Source: Pseudomonadota bacterium
GTDB lineage: Bacteria > Pseudomonadota > Gammaproteobacteria > Eutrophobiales > Eutrophobiaceae
Direction of reading: 5' to 3'
Length of the DNA stretch: 64,000 nt
Assembly (NCBI GenBank): GCA_013112535.1
Contig: JABFGI010000001.1
Span: forward strand, 186,001-250,000
The notes under the pieces are model-generated. The model had not been told where the DNA came from and ran no database searches. It was given only the letters and a program-made list of their open reading frames with translations. Below, piece after piece: positions 13,501 through 20,288 of this stretch (position 1 is its first letter; every line of letters begins with the position of its first letter). Position numbers and translations under genes: made by a program.

Positions 13501-16500
13501 AGGTAACACAGCTAGTACAATTACATTGGGTGGCAATAACGTAATAACAAACCTTGGTACGTTTACAAGTAACGGAGCATTTGCGTTGAATGATAACGCG
13601 GCTGGATTGAATGTGACAGGTGCTATTGATAACACCACCGGAACAGCAAGCATTTCGACAACTGGCGGGGTATTGGCGATAGGTGCGGGTATTGATGTTG
13701 CTGGTTTTGGTTTGACTTTGACAGGTGTGGGTGTCACACAATCAGCTGGAACTATCTTGTCATCAACGGCAAATGTTACTGCTGGAGCAGGTGTTATTAC
13801 TTTAACGCAAGGAACCAATAATTTTACTGGAGCAGTAGCTCTCAGTAATAGCGGTAATAATAACGTTCAGATTACTGATGTTGATGCATTAGATTTTGGA
13901 GTCGTTGGAGTTGGAACCGGAACTTTTACTGCAAATGCAGTCGGTATAACACAAACGGGTGGTGCATTTACGCAAGCGGCAGGTGCTGGAGCAGCGACAT
14001 TCAATGCTGGCGCTGGTGTTATAACGCTTACACAAGGTGCTAATAATTTTATTGGTGCGGTTAGTTTAAATAATAGTGGCGCAAACAACGTTTCCATCAC
14101 TGACGTTAATGCATTGGACTTTGGTACATCGAGTGTCGGTTCAGGCACGTTTACAGCGAATGCAGTTGGTATTACACAAACAGGTGGGGCAATCACACAA
14201 GCGGCAGGTGCAGGAGCAACAGCATTTAATGCTGGTGCAGGAGTGATTACGTTAACTCAGAATGCGAATGATTTTACAGGAACTGTTTCACTCAGTAACA
14301 GTGGTGCAAATGCAGTTACTGTTAATGATGCGAATAGTTTAACAGTCGGAACGATTAATGTTGGTCAGAATTTAGTATTAAATGTTGATAGAGGAGCTGA
14401 TGATGCGGCTATATTAGATCTTTCAGCAGCAACCTTAACGGTTGGGGGTACCAGTACTGTAAACGGTCAAGGTACGAATGATACGTTGATAGGTAGTAAC
14501 ACGGTCAACACGTGGACTGTTTCTGCTCTAAATACAGGTACATTAAATAATAGTGCTGAAGTTATTACATTTAATAATTTTGGTAGTTTAACTGGTAATG
14601 CTAATACAGATAATTTTGTTTTTACTGGCGGTTCATTATCAGGCAATGTTGATGGCCAAGCGGGTACAAATACTCTTAATTATGCTGCACTAGCTGGTCC
14701 TATCTCAGTCACTGTAAATGCACTTGGTGGAACTACAGGTTTTGCCGGAGCTGCAGGCAGTGCTTCGCAGATTATCGGTACGATTGATGATATTACCGAT
14801 TTAACTGGTTCAGCTGGTACAGATACATTTACTGGCAGGGATTCTGTTGCTGCTTTTGAAATTGATGGTAGCAATCGCTACTGTGATGCAGGTGCTGCTT
14901 GTGCTGGCAGAATAATAAATCTTTCGAGTGTTGAAAACTTAACAGGTGGATCCGCTGCAGATACTTATACCGTTACTGCAAATCATACGGGTAATTTAAC
15001 CGGTGGTAATGGTGACAATATTTTTAATTTTGCAAATGTAGGCGCGGGAACTGGTTTAACGGGTAATGTTGTTACTGGTACCGGTGCTGACACATTTAAT
15101 TTTGGTACTCCAACAGGAGCACCTCCGGGTACGAACCGCTATACAATTATTGGTAGTCTGGATGGTGGTAATGGAGCTGATGCCATCAACTATAGTGGTT
15201 CCGCATTAAATGAAACAATTAATATTACTGGCGCAGGTTCTACGGATGGGTCACAAGGAACTTTTACAGGTAATGCAGGCGATGCAGCACTTATATCGGC
15301 TGGTTTTGATAATATTAATTCTTTTACAGGTAATGGTTTAGGTACATTCACTGGGCCTAATGTTAATACTTTCTGGAATATCACGGGTGCAAACTCAGGT
15401 ACGTATGGTACTACGTTAGCATTGATCGGTGCGAATACATTTGCCAATTTCGATGTTGTTGCTGGCTCTGCAAATGATGTATTTGTCTTTCAAAATAATG
15501 CAACTGCACGCATAGCGGGTGGTATTAACGGAGGAGGTGGCACGAATACCCTGGCAGGCAGCTTAGGCGTCGATACATTTACAATTACTGGAGGAACTTC
15601 CGTCACCATTACTCCAGCTGGTGGTGCAGGTGCTACTAACCTGACAAATATTAATAATATCGATGGTACTAATGCCACTGATGATGGAACAACTACTGTT
15701 GGAGATTCCGGCGCTGATGTCTTTGCTATAAATCAGAATTGGACCGGTTCTTTAAATGGGTTTGGTGGGAATGATACATTTACTTTTGCTGATACACGTA
15801 CAGTGGGTGGTTCTTTAACAGGCGGTACCGGCACAGACATTATTAATTGGAATGCTTATACCACTGCACGGAATATAGTGCTTACAGCTTCAACAGCAGA
15901 TGGGTACACAGGAACAGAAGCAAGTATTACAGGTGGTTTTGTAACTGTTGATGATGTGCGCGGTAGTACAACAGGAGGACAAACAGACCAAATCACGGGA
16001 CAGAATGCGGTATCAACATGGACCGTGAATGGTGGTGGTACGCAGTATACAACTGGTGGATTTAATCTTGCTTTTTCAAATATTGAAAACCTTCTGGGTG
16101 GTTCTAACGTAGATAACTTTAATGTTACTGGTGTACATACTGGTAATTTAAGTGGTGGTGCAGGCGCGGATAATTTTGATATTGATGCAACCTTAACGGG
16201 TGCCATTGACGGTGAAGTGGGTGCAGACGTATTACAAGGCAACTTGATTACAGCTGTGACCTTAACCGGATCGGATGCAGATGGGTTTGCAGGTACAGAG
16301 GCGGATGTCACGGCGAACTTTGATGGTATACAGGTCTTGACGGGAACAAACGCAACATTAACCGGTGTCGATGCAGTTTCTACATTCAATATCACCGGTG
16401 GCAACAGTGGTACATTTGTAAGCACAAATACATTAACTTTTTCAGGCGTCCAAAATGTTACCGGTGGTACTAATAACGATACGTTTTCGTTTACCAATGC

Positions 16501-18460
16501 AGGAAGTTTAACTGGTGCTGTAAATGGTGGTACTGGTACTAATACAATTATTGGTGATGCAGATGGTAATGCTTTCGATGTTACTGGTGCTGACTCTGGT
16601 ACCTTAACTGGTAAAACTAGTGGCTGGAGCAACATAGCTAATTTAACTGGTGGTGTAGCGGCTGATACATTTCTTGTCTCTACTGGCACGCTTAGCGGAT
16701 TAATTGATGGCGCTGGTAATTTAGATGGTGATTCGGCTACTTTTAATCCGGCAATCACTGTTACATTAAACGGTACTAATACTGGTGTATCTAGAGTTGA
16801 AACGGTTGATATGACTAGTGATGGTGTGTTGGTAGGTACTGCTGGTACTTCAACCTGGAATCTGAATGCAGCTGCTGGTGGTACAGTTAATGATGGTACG
16901 ACTACGGTTACATTTTCAAATACGCCAACTGTTCGTAGTGGCAGTGGAACCAATGTTTTTACTGCTAACGGGACATTTGCAGGGGTAGTTAATCTTACTT
17001 CAAGTGATAATACCTGGAATCATACCCCCGGCCAGACTTTGACCACAGGTTCAGTAACAGGAAGTGGAGCATTGACTATACCAGGCAGTATACTTCTTAC
17101 TCCTGGTACAAATCTAACTATTGGAGGAGGTGATCTTGTTCTGCCAACTGTTACAGGATTTACAGGCCACTTGATTATAGGTGGGGAATTGACTACAGCA
17201 GGCGCCTCTCCATTTACAAGCGCTATAGCTGTACAAATTAATGTCGAAACACTTGATGTAACTACAGCAATTAATACAGGTGGTGAATTAACGCTACTAG
17301 CAGGTAATATCGATCTTAATGCAAATATTACGGCTGGTGATACGATAGGTATGATTGCCGCTGGTGCCATTGTTAATGCCGGTCTACCAGGTGATATAAC
17401 TGCAAATCCTGGTGGCGTGATTCTTAATGCGCCTGATGCACAATTAATTGCATCGAATGACATTGTTAACTCTACTGATATCACGTTAAATTTTGCTGGT
17501 GGTGAAGTTGATGTCGCTAAAGGTAATACAGACGAACTTGAATTTAACGGTGGTAGTAACTTTGTTGATGCCGTAACGGATCCTGACTTTGAGTCATTTG
17601 TGACGGCATCTGGTAATGGTAATCTTTATACAACACCTATTCTGGCTAACGTCAATATTACCGGATTGAGTATTACTCAAGCATTCTCTATTAACCCTGC
17701 TTCGTCATTGATAGGTCTTGAAACACTGGCATTTATTGATGTTGGTTTGTTTGAAGAAGAATTGCAATTATATGGTGTAATTGGTACGGGTATCGCTTTG
17801 GCATTAGCACAGTGTGAGGAACAAGAGGGTTGTGCACCTAATATCTCTGAGGATGAATTAAATAACCTGATCAATTCTCTGGAAGCACGTCTATTGGAAC
17901 TTGAGAGACGGTTAGCAGAAGAGCCTGATGCCAATCTTCGAGCTAAATTGGAAGAATTAATTGAAGGTTTCAATGATGAACTTCGAGATTTTCGTGGTTA
18001 CCGCCAAGAGCTTCAGGATTTCTTTGCTGCAGAAGAAGAGGAAGAAGATTTTGATGAAGAAGAACTGGATGATGAGGATGATTTACTTGACCGCGAAGTC
18101 GATGAAGGTGAAGTTGAACGATTAGCGAAAGTTCTTGAAACAGTAAAAGCCCGTATCGAATGGTTAGAAAGCTTGAAAGCTAATCCAGATGAAAGAGCAC
18201 GATTAAGTAAAGCAACGGGTATTGAGCTAACTCAGGAAGCGCTTGAAACGATTATAGAGGGAGCTAAATCTGAAGCTGCATTCATTGAAAATCAGATTAA
18301 ACTGCTAATTGAGGGTACAGAAGCAATGTTGGATGGTAAATCAACTCCAATGTTTACTGCTGAAGCACATGATTATAACTCTATACAAACACTCCATTAT
18401 GGAAGTGATTTAATAAGTTTGAATGACTCTTCTGTAGAGTCATTATTAAATATTCACTGA
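4529..18460 (+). CDS. Giant TpsA exoprotein, filamentous-haemagglutinin family (4643 aa)
   Basis: The start is well supported by GAAGGA eight bases upstream. Residues 1-57 form an extended signal region (basic start, then a hydrophobic stretch ending in SASGAFAA), as usual for large TPS substrates. Residues about 58-310 are the TPS/haemagglutination domain, with AQNGIVIGQGATV matching the NPNGI-type core that TpsB recognises. The rest is very rich in G, T, N, A and D and predicts a long right-handed beta-helix. It holds repeat arrays of about 100, 138, 201 and 75 residues, and then GG-x-G-x-D-x-F-like segments (about 3350-4190). The last roughly 250 residues differ: GIALALAQC-x5-C (C4429, C4435), coiled-coil helices, and a Glu/Asp-rich stretch around 4500-4530. 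Only four cysteines were noticed, two pairs each spaced C-x5-C (the other pair is C3452/C3458). It is probably a surface fibre or adhesin. HMW1-type adhesins use a C-terminal disulfide loop for anchoring, and C4429/C4435 may do the same (inference). Confidence 0.93.
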   Translation: MKQKRKTGKQTKIKSSVFKQAQIVRPTVKLNPVTSFIRTSLPAGLLFGLSASGAFAAEVLPNFNSGNSTISHSNNGNHADINSPTANGFGTTSTISIGAQQTVNILQNQNAHYTLNSTSSGALPEQILGSLNSVGNVTLFAQNGIVIGQGATVNVNSLVATSLKPSDNEGFQNGNHTYVNPDGSEGGLVVNRGTIQAATGGSVSLIGGAVSNEGTILATAGQVNLVAGKKVTMDFDGDGLMQFAIDEEVLQNTQGLESAVSNSGTINSGSVLLKGSAAKDVFTNVVNNSGVIGASKIDNSGGTIKLVASGSSNSLINTGTLNASSDSGDGGTIEIYASDTAIISEDALLTAVSSSDEGGKIQITGDKVALLNNSAIDASGEKGGGEILIGGDYQGNNSAIQNASLSYVGENTSIKADAINDGDGGKVIVWADDTTAYLGEISATGGTVDGDGGFVEVSGKENLIFLGSADTTAQNGETGTLLLDPTDIDIGAVAYSGSTASLLAFTNNAGGTGDNIWSTLEDAGSQTISTADVVEILTGTSLILQATNNITLSAALDYNGIGTSTLTLAADNNINITGGSITDGTAGGDTLNLTLNADADGSGAGDLTISQTIETNGGTLNLVAEDFIITGAINTGAGNIFIAEDQLSGPLTFGDEFSQAEVDLFNTSGTITFGRATDASGSTITMVATSFQDGTDIDFTSGAADLNVAIIADTTIQLGNDSGTDATADTITATSLTIGGGGTVTQGTAFADTITGTNLTFQDGGTVTLGSNTNNYANLSATGTSNVTYTDADAVDIAAGGFAAASLNLTTVAGNITDTGTATITGTTTLNSGAANNITLDSTGNDFQGNVTVTNSNNLTIDDANGISFAAVTTQAAADIDSGGAVDFTGVATIGTNLDVDTNANGAGGTITDTGGQLLVTGSTTLDATASNNIVLDNAANDFDVGGSGDALIVTNANALTIDDANALVLGAVTTAAVSDIDTGGAVDFTGVATIGTDLNVDTDANGAGGAITDTGGQLLVTGSTTLDAAAANNITLDNTANDFDVGNSGDALVVTNANALTVDDANAITFGAVTTQGAADIDAGGNVTFNAVASFGSSLNVNSHANAGTGALIHDNGGTGQVTVQTTTTLDSGTSNIGLTNTANDFDAANGGNALTITSAVSVSLDDTDSITFGAVTTTSGMDVDAGGFVDFSGLVTVSSLDVNATANGAGGAITDTGGQLDIATSLTLNAGAANNITLDNAANDVDGNVTVTNANNLTIDGTDSLQFAAVTTAAAADIDTAGTVTFTGATSIGTTLNVDTDVNGGAGAAITDSGAGQLTIGGIATLDAGATANLITLDNTSNDFQANVVVVNSSNLSIDDTNGVSFGTVTTTGSADIDADGAITFTGVTTIGANLDVDADANNTNTGGDITDTGAGRLLVTGTTSLSADTANDIALDAVNNDFDVGNSGDAVTVVDANDVTLVDANQMAISSITSTAGNVSASTLAGALTVLSSGPVNVVTTTGGGTVTLSATGGNLIVNDGVSSVNGKVTLASAGAGNDVVLGADGDVSTTSGEIEVNAADAITMDTDTVFNAGDDIIDLNATTGSITLGQVTTTSNSTTGGSEAVNISTGGAVIDANAGTNNITTGATGALVIDAVSGVGSADAIETSVGSLDLDNTGSNNVLISEANAITLTKVDNAGTGTTTSVVTTGAGTMQVVTVDAAAANAIVTLTTNDGAITDDGVDSTLSSITADGGGTANINITAGGNNDIGATGAATPIPVEYLDINNTGTPDLNVTITGGQDVFINFINGAVTSSQLNGSIVGAGTVNSINLGVTNNTFTFDDNTFGIVASANAFDFDLRATAINLNFDNATDIDVKTSGTVKLQATAGAIEDAAADVNLSGLDIIAGTIDLDATAGIGNADEITIRTTNVSADSTANNVDIDSLATAGVTATSLTTGTGTITFDQTGGQTLGVTSATTTAGDITITNDNANLTATTVTAGGADGDVILTTTTGGNVLLGSVTGSGATGSIAITSAAAITDATANDAIADVIGVTTSLSAASGIGQGANASIDVNTSTLTSATSGTNGIAINLLNDAAAVAGLGANHAVTASLVDATTSGNITITGSAGSGTRTYTLVDTNAGTISVAATAGDMALGVLTAGTAGTANTVNVTATAGAITDNANDAVPDVIGSAVTLSASTGIGQGANGSIDVNTTTLTSATSATGGIDINLLQGAANGLTANHTVDVTLVDATTSGNITLTGTSGSGQRTYTLVDTNNGTISASSAVGNMVLGVLTAGTGGTANTVNVTTSLGGIIDDADDATADIIGSTATLSATTRIGVINGSIDLNVNTVTSATSATGGISLNLLNSAVATNGLAANHTTTVTLADATTAGNITLTGTAGSGARTYTLVDTNNGTISATATTGNMVLGQLTAGTNGTARTVSVTATAGAITDNASDATADLIGSTVILNASTGIGQGANGSIDVNTNTLTNATSTTGGIDINLLNDAVAANGLTGNHATSVTLIDATTSGNITLTGTTGSGLRTYGTTRIDTNNGTISASATAGNMALGLLTSGTGGTLNTVDVTATAGSITDATSDAAVDIIGSTGTLSATTGIGSAGGAADIDTTLTTLVATNNTSGNIVIQETNGLIIGGTGVRTLAGNGNVNIDVDAGVLTANSVVTAHGSGTVTLNTDAGTVGLNAAVSSTTGQIDITGDSINQNAGGNISTTTGAAVNVTADNGAITMANGTTTSTTGAGIATYSATTDVALSALSSGSGAINVTADSDTNNTGAITDISAAETANLTTTGTATLVAAQGIGATGAADIDTTIGTLVATNSTTGDIFVQDTANLIIAGTGVRTLAGNGNINVDTAGTLNVNSVVTANGAGTVTLTSGGLLTANAAISSTSGAISLTGVGVTSTAAGVVNSGSGTILVDGTAGAINLGGALTTTSVSGTAVTVRDATTVSLADVTTGVGATGTVILGVGGDITGAVTQTGIITTNTLTGNTASTITLGGNNVITNLGTFTSNGAFALNDNAAGLNVTGAIDNTTGTASISTTGGVLAIGAGIDVAGFGLTLTGVGVTQSAGTILSSTANVTAGAGVITLTQGTNNFTGAVALSNSGNNNVQITDVDALDFGVVGVGTGTFTANAVGITQTGGAFTQAAGAGAATFNAGAGVITLTQGANNFIGAVSLNNSGANNVSITDVNALDFGTSSVGSGTFTANAVGITQTGGAITQAAGAGATAFNAGAGVITLTQNANDFTGTVSLSNSGANAVTVNDANSLTVGTINVGQNLVLNVDRGADDAAILDLSAATLTVGGTSTVNGQGTNDTLIGSNTVNTWTVSALNTGTLNNSAEVITFNNFGSLTGNANTDNFVFTGGSLSGNVDGQAGTNTLNYAALAGPISVTVNALGGTTGFAGAAGSASQIIGTIDDITDLTGSAGTDTFTGRDSVAAFEIDGSNRYCDAGAACAGRIINLSSVENLTGGSAADTYTVTANHTGNLTGGNGDNIFNFANVGAGTGLTGNVVTGTGADTFNFGTPTGAPPGTNRYTIIGSLDGGNGADAINYSGSALNETINITGAGSTDGSQGTFTGNAGDAALISAGFDNINSFTGNGLGTFTGPNVNTFWNITGANSGTYGTTLALIGANTFANFDVVAGSANDVFVFQNNATARIAGGINGGGGTNTLAGSLGVDTFTITGGTSVTITPAGGAGATNLTNINNIDGTNATDDGTTTVGDSGADVFAINQNWTGSLNGFGGNDTFTFADTRTVGGSLTGGTGTDIINWNAYTTARNIVLTASTADGYTGTEASITGGFVTVDDVRGSTTGGQTDQITGQNAVSTWTVNGGGTQYTTGGFNLAFSNIENLLGGSNVDNFNVTGVHTGNLSGGAGADNFDIDATLTGAIDGEVGADVLQGNLITAVTLTGSDADGFAGTEADVTANFDGIQVLTGTNATLTGVDAVSTFNITGGNSGTFVSTNTLTFSGVQNVTGGTNNDTFSFTNAGSLTGAVNGGTGTNTIIGDADGNAFDVTGADSGTLTGKTSGWSNIANLTGGVAADTFLVSTGTLSGLIDGAGNLDGDSATFNPAITVTLNGTNTGVSRVETVDMTSDGVLVGTAGTSTWNLNAAAGGTVNDGTTTVTFSNTPTVRSGSGTNVFTANGTFAGVVNLTSSDNTWNHTPGQTLTTGSVTGSGALTIPGSILLTPGTNLTIGGGDLVLPTVTGFTGHLIIGGELTTAGASPFTSAIAVQINVETLDVTTAINTGGELTLLAGNIDLNANITAGDTIGMIAAGAIVNAGLPGDITANPGGVILNAPDAQLIASNDIVNSTDITLNFAGGEVDVAKGNTDELEFNGGSNFVDAVTDPDFESFVTASGNGNLYTTPILANVNITGLSITQAFSINPASSLIGLETLAFIDVGLFEEELQLYGVIGTGIALALAQCEEQEGCAPNISEDELNNLINSLEARLLELERRLAEEPDANLRAKLEELIEGFNDELRDFRGYRQELQDFFAAEEEEEDFDEEELDDEDDLLDREVDEGEVERLAKVLETVKARIEWLESLKANPDERARLSKATGIELTQEALETIIEGAKSEAAFIENQIKLLIEGTEAMLDGKSTPMFTAEAHDYNSIQTLHYGSDLISLNDSSVESLLNIH
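7040..8950 (+). repeat. TpsA repeat array A (period about 300 nt / 100 aa, 7 units)
   Basis: Units start at 7040, 7328, 7631, 7940, 8240, 8537 and 8834, all in frame. Each opens with an I-x-L-D-x-x-x-N-D segment and continues with TIDDAN, AVTT, DIDxGGxVxFTGVATIG, DVDxxANGAGG and ITDTGGQLLVTG-like strands. The last unit is partial. Nucleotide divergence between units is considerable, so this is an old array under protein-level selection. Confidence 0.8.
10580..12340 (+). repeat. TpsA repeat array B (period 411-417 nt / 137-139 aa, 4 units)
   Basis: The segment DATTSGNIT or close variants begins at 10823, 11234, 11648 and 12065, spacing 411, 414 and 417 bases. Each unit also carries TYTLVDTN, a GNMVLG-like strand, an ITD-x-x-x-DA motif, IGxGANGSIDVN and LLNDAVAANGL-like strands. 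Units are more alike at DNA level than those of array A, suggesting later duplication. Confidence 0.8.
12359..13200 (+). repeat. TpsA repeat pair (period about 603 nt / 201 aa)
   Basis: Two copies of a segment with ADIDTT, a TLVATN strand, a G-x-GVRTLAGNGN motif and NSVVTA begin near 12359 and 12962. They are the most similar long pair seen in this part of the gene. Confidence 0.65.
13775..14330 (+). repeat. TpsA repeat array C (period exactly 225 nt / 75 aa)
   Basis: The strand VITLTQ begins at 13793, 14018 and 14243, exactly 225 bases apart both times. It is followed by NNF-x-GAVSLNNSG, SITDVNALDFG, GTFTANAVGITQTGG and QAAGAGA. The exact period and high identity point to recent tandem duplication. 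Confidence 0.8.
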
Positions 18461-18461
18461 T

Positions 18462-19055
18462 ATGATGATCAATATGAAAATAATTGCCTGTCTTTTTTTT
18501 CTAATTGCGAGTATTAATTCATCAGCAGCTATTCTAGATAAAGAGGCAGCAGATAAAGCTGATTTAAATTTATTACAAAATGAAACGGTTGTATTTCAAT
18601 CAATTAGGATGGGAATCGCATTATCTCTTGCTCAATGTGATGGTGTTGAATTATGTTCACTCACTGTTGAAGAAAATGAAATAAAGGAATTGATTAATAC
18701 TTTAGATGATCGAATAGATAACCTGGTATTAAAGCAGGAAGAAGCTGAAGACCCTGTTGCATTTGATAAAATATTGTCAGCTTATATTGATGAACGTGAA
18801 AGTTATACAGGTCATTTGGAAAAACTCAAAGGCATAAAAAGCTCATTAGATGAAGATGGTGATTTGTTAGATGAAACACTTGAAAGTGAAGCGACAGATT
18901 TTCCTGTAGAATCAGCCAGAAATGAAGAGCTTCTGGATTACTTAAATCAAATACAAGAATTAGAAGCATTTGAAGACGACGAACTCGAAGATGACGAAGA
19001 TTTGGATGATCTTCCTGACTTGCCTGAATTAGAAGATATAAACGAAACTCCTTAA
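18462..19055 (+). CDS. Small secreted protein carrying a copy of the TpsA C-terminal module
   Basis: This 197-residue protein has a signal peptide; the first ATG is at 18462 and an in-frame ATG at 18474 gives the better-looking MKIIACLFFL start. The mature part contains GIALSLAQC-x5-C (C59, C65), then helices EIKELINTLDDRI and YIDERESYTGHLEKLK, and an Asp/Glu-rich tail. These match, in order, GIALALAQC-x5-C, ELNNLINSLEARL, the EGFNDELRDFRGYRQEL helix and the acidic stretch at the end of TpsA. It starts one base after the tpsA stop, so it is almost surely co-translated with it. I know no named family for it. It could be an anchor subunit, a cap, or a competitor that controls release of TpsA; all of these are inferences. 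Confidence 0.85.
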   Translation: MMINMKIIACLFFLIASINSSAAILDKEAADKADLNLLQNETVVFQSIRMGIALSLAQCDGVELCSLTVEENEIKELINTLDDRIDNLVLKQEEAEDPVAFDKILSAYIDERESYTGHLEKLKGIKSSLDEDGDLLDETLESEATDFPVESARNEELLDYLNQIQELEAFEDDELEDDEDLDDLPDLPELEDINETP

Positions 19056-19065
19056 AATAATTATT

Positions 19066-19821
19066 ATGACCAAAAACAAGTCTGGTAGTCATAGTGCTAC
19101 TTCAATATATCCGTTGTTTTATAAAAAAGTAGTTCCATTAAATAAAGAAAGTCATAGTGAACTCTATATTGAAGGTATAGAAGGCTATACGCATACTAAA
19201 GAAACAAATAGTGTTTATATTGCTGCTATTGAGTTCATACAAATTGCAAAAGAGTACCCTATTGTTTTTGCAAAAGGTGCTGATGATAAAGTGTTTCCTG
19301 TAGCCTTATTGGGATTAGAGAAAAATCAAAACCTGTTCGTAGATAATGAAGGCGCCTGGACAGCGGAATATATTCCAGCTTACGTGAGGCGTTATCCATT
19401 TATTCTTGCCACACCAAATGAAAAAGAATCCACTTTTGCTGTATGCATCGACGAAAGTTATCCAGGCTTCAACACAGCAAAAGAAGGAAAACCGTTGTTT
19501 GATGAGAAAGGTCAACAACTGGATATACTAAGTCAAGCTATTGAATTTCTTAAAGATTATCAGGCACATGTGCAATTAACAGTACTTTTTTGCGAAAACT
19601 TGTCTACACTAGACTTACTTGAACCCATGCAAGCTAATATCGAGTTTGCAGGTGGAGAAAAGAGTACGCTTGGTGGTTTTATGGGAGTTAGTCGGGAAAA
19701 ATTAAAATCGCTTAAACCAGCGCAGTTTTCAGAGTTAGTAAAATCGGATCAAATGGAATTAATATATGCTCATTTGGCATCGCTTTCTAATATGAATGAT
19801 TTAATAAAACGACGTTCCTAG
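19066..19821 (+). CDS. SapC family protein
   Basis: The 251-residue protein matches the SapC family over its whole length. Landmarks are IYPLFYKKVVPLN near the start, EFIQIAKEYPIVF, FPVALLGL, WTAEYIPAYVRRYPF around residue 100-115, and a GGFMGVSREKL segment near the end. No signal peptide or membrane helix is visible. SapC was named from S-layer gene regions in Campylobacter, but its biochemical role is not established to my knowledge. Here it starts ten bases after the small TpsA-like protein, in the same apparent operon, which ties it to export, assembly or regulation of the TPS product. Confidence 0.82.
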   Translation: MTKNKSGSHSATSIYPLFYKKVVPLNKESHSELYIEGIEGYTHTKETNSVYIAAIEFIQIAKEYPIVFAKGADDKVFPVALLGLEKNQNLFVDNEGAWTAEYIPAYVRRYPFILATPNEKESTFAVCIDESYPGFNTAKEGKPLFDEKGQQLDILSQAIEFLKDYQAHVQLTVLFCENLSTLDLLEPMQANIEFAGGEKSTLGGFMGVSREKLKSLKPAQFSELVKSDQMELIYAHLASLSNMNDLIKRRS

Positions 19822-19833
19822 GGTAGCTTTATT

Positions 19834-20142
19834 TTGAATGGAATAAACTCAATTCGTCTGGATTTAAATACTGCAAGATATAGTTCTGCAGTTGCGCGAG
19901 GTAAGGTTTCTGCTATTGAAAAAATAGATACTGCGACTGAAGCAAATAAAAAGAAACAACAATTACGAACCCGCTTAAGTGATGAGTCTAATTCAAAACA
20001 AAATCAATTTGCCAAACGCCCGGAATTACTATTGTCTGATAGTAAGTTTTATCGGGCAAACCTGTTAAATGACATAGTCAATAAAATGAGCGGATTAGAA
20101 GAAGGAACTAGTCCGGGTCATTATGTAGAGTATTACGCCTAA
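19834..20142 (+). CDS. Hypothetical protein at the end of the TPS operon (102 aa)
   Basis: The frame opens at TTG 19834, twelve bases after the SapC stop. There is no upstream ATG and the next in-frame Met is near residue 84, so a TTG or other weak start is needed. The protein is polar and helical, with a Lys/Gln-rich middle, no signal peptide, and an ending around GHYVEYYA. I do not recognise it. Its place directly behind SapC on the same strand supports a real gene, but length and start leave doubt. Confidence 0.5.
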   Translation: MNGINSIRLDLNTARYSSAVARGKVSAIEKIDTATEANKKKQQLRTRLSDESNSKQNQFAKRPELLLSDSKFYRANLLNDIVNKMSGLEEGTSPGHYVEYYA

Positions 20143-20288
20143 TCTTTAGTTGTAGTAACTCAATTTTAAACAATCATTTCCAAGAACCTGGATTTAATCT
20201 CATCGCGCAAAATTGATTTCTGAAACATATCATCATTTATACCGTTATTCCCACTTGTGCAGTAATGACGAATGAGATGATTTTCTAA

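Noticed and set aside
13775..14330. Regular repeats that could suggest a CRISPR array
   Set aside because: Units are 225 nt, in frame, coding, and have no short identical repeats with unique spacers; no cas genes are present.
14940..17100. RTX calcium-binding repeats in TpsA
   Set aside because: GGxGxDxF-like segments occur, but not as consecutive nonapeptides; type I secretion genes are absent and TPS signals are clear, so an RTX toxin call is not supported.
5059..17973. Many long open frames on the minus strand inside tpsA (for example 8932-9867, 12769-13818, 15856-16953)
   Set aside because: They mirror the repetitive, Gly/Thr/Ala-rich codons of TpsA and give Val/Pro/Ala-rich low-complexity proteins with no starts, ribosome sites or family motifs.
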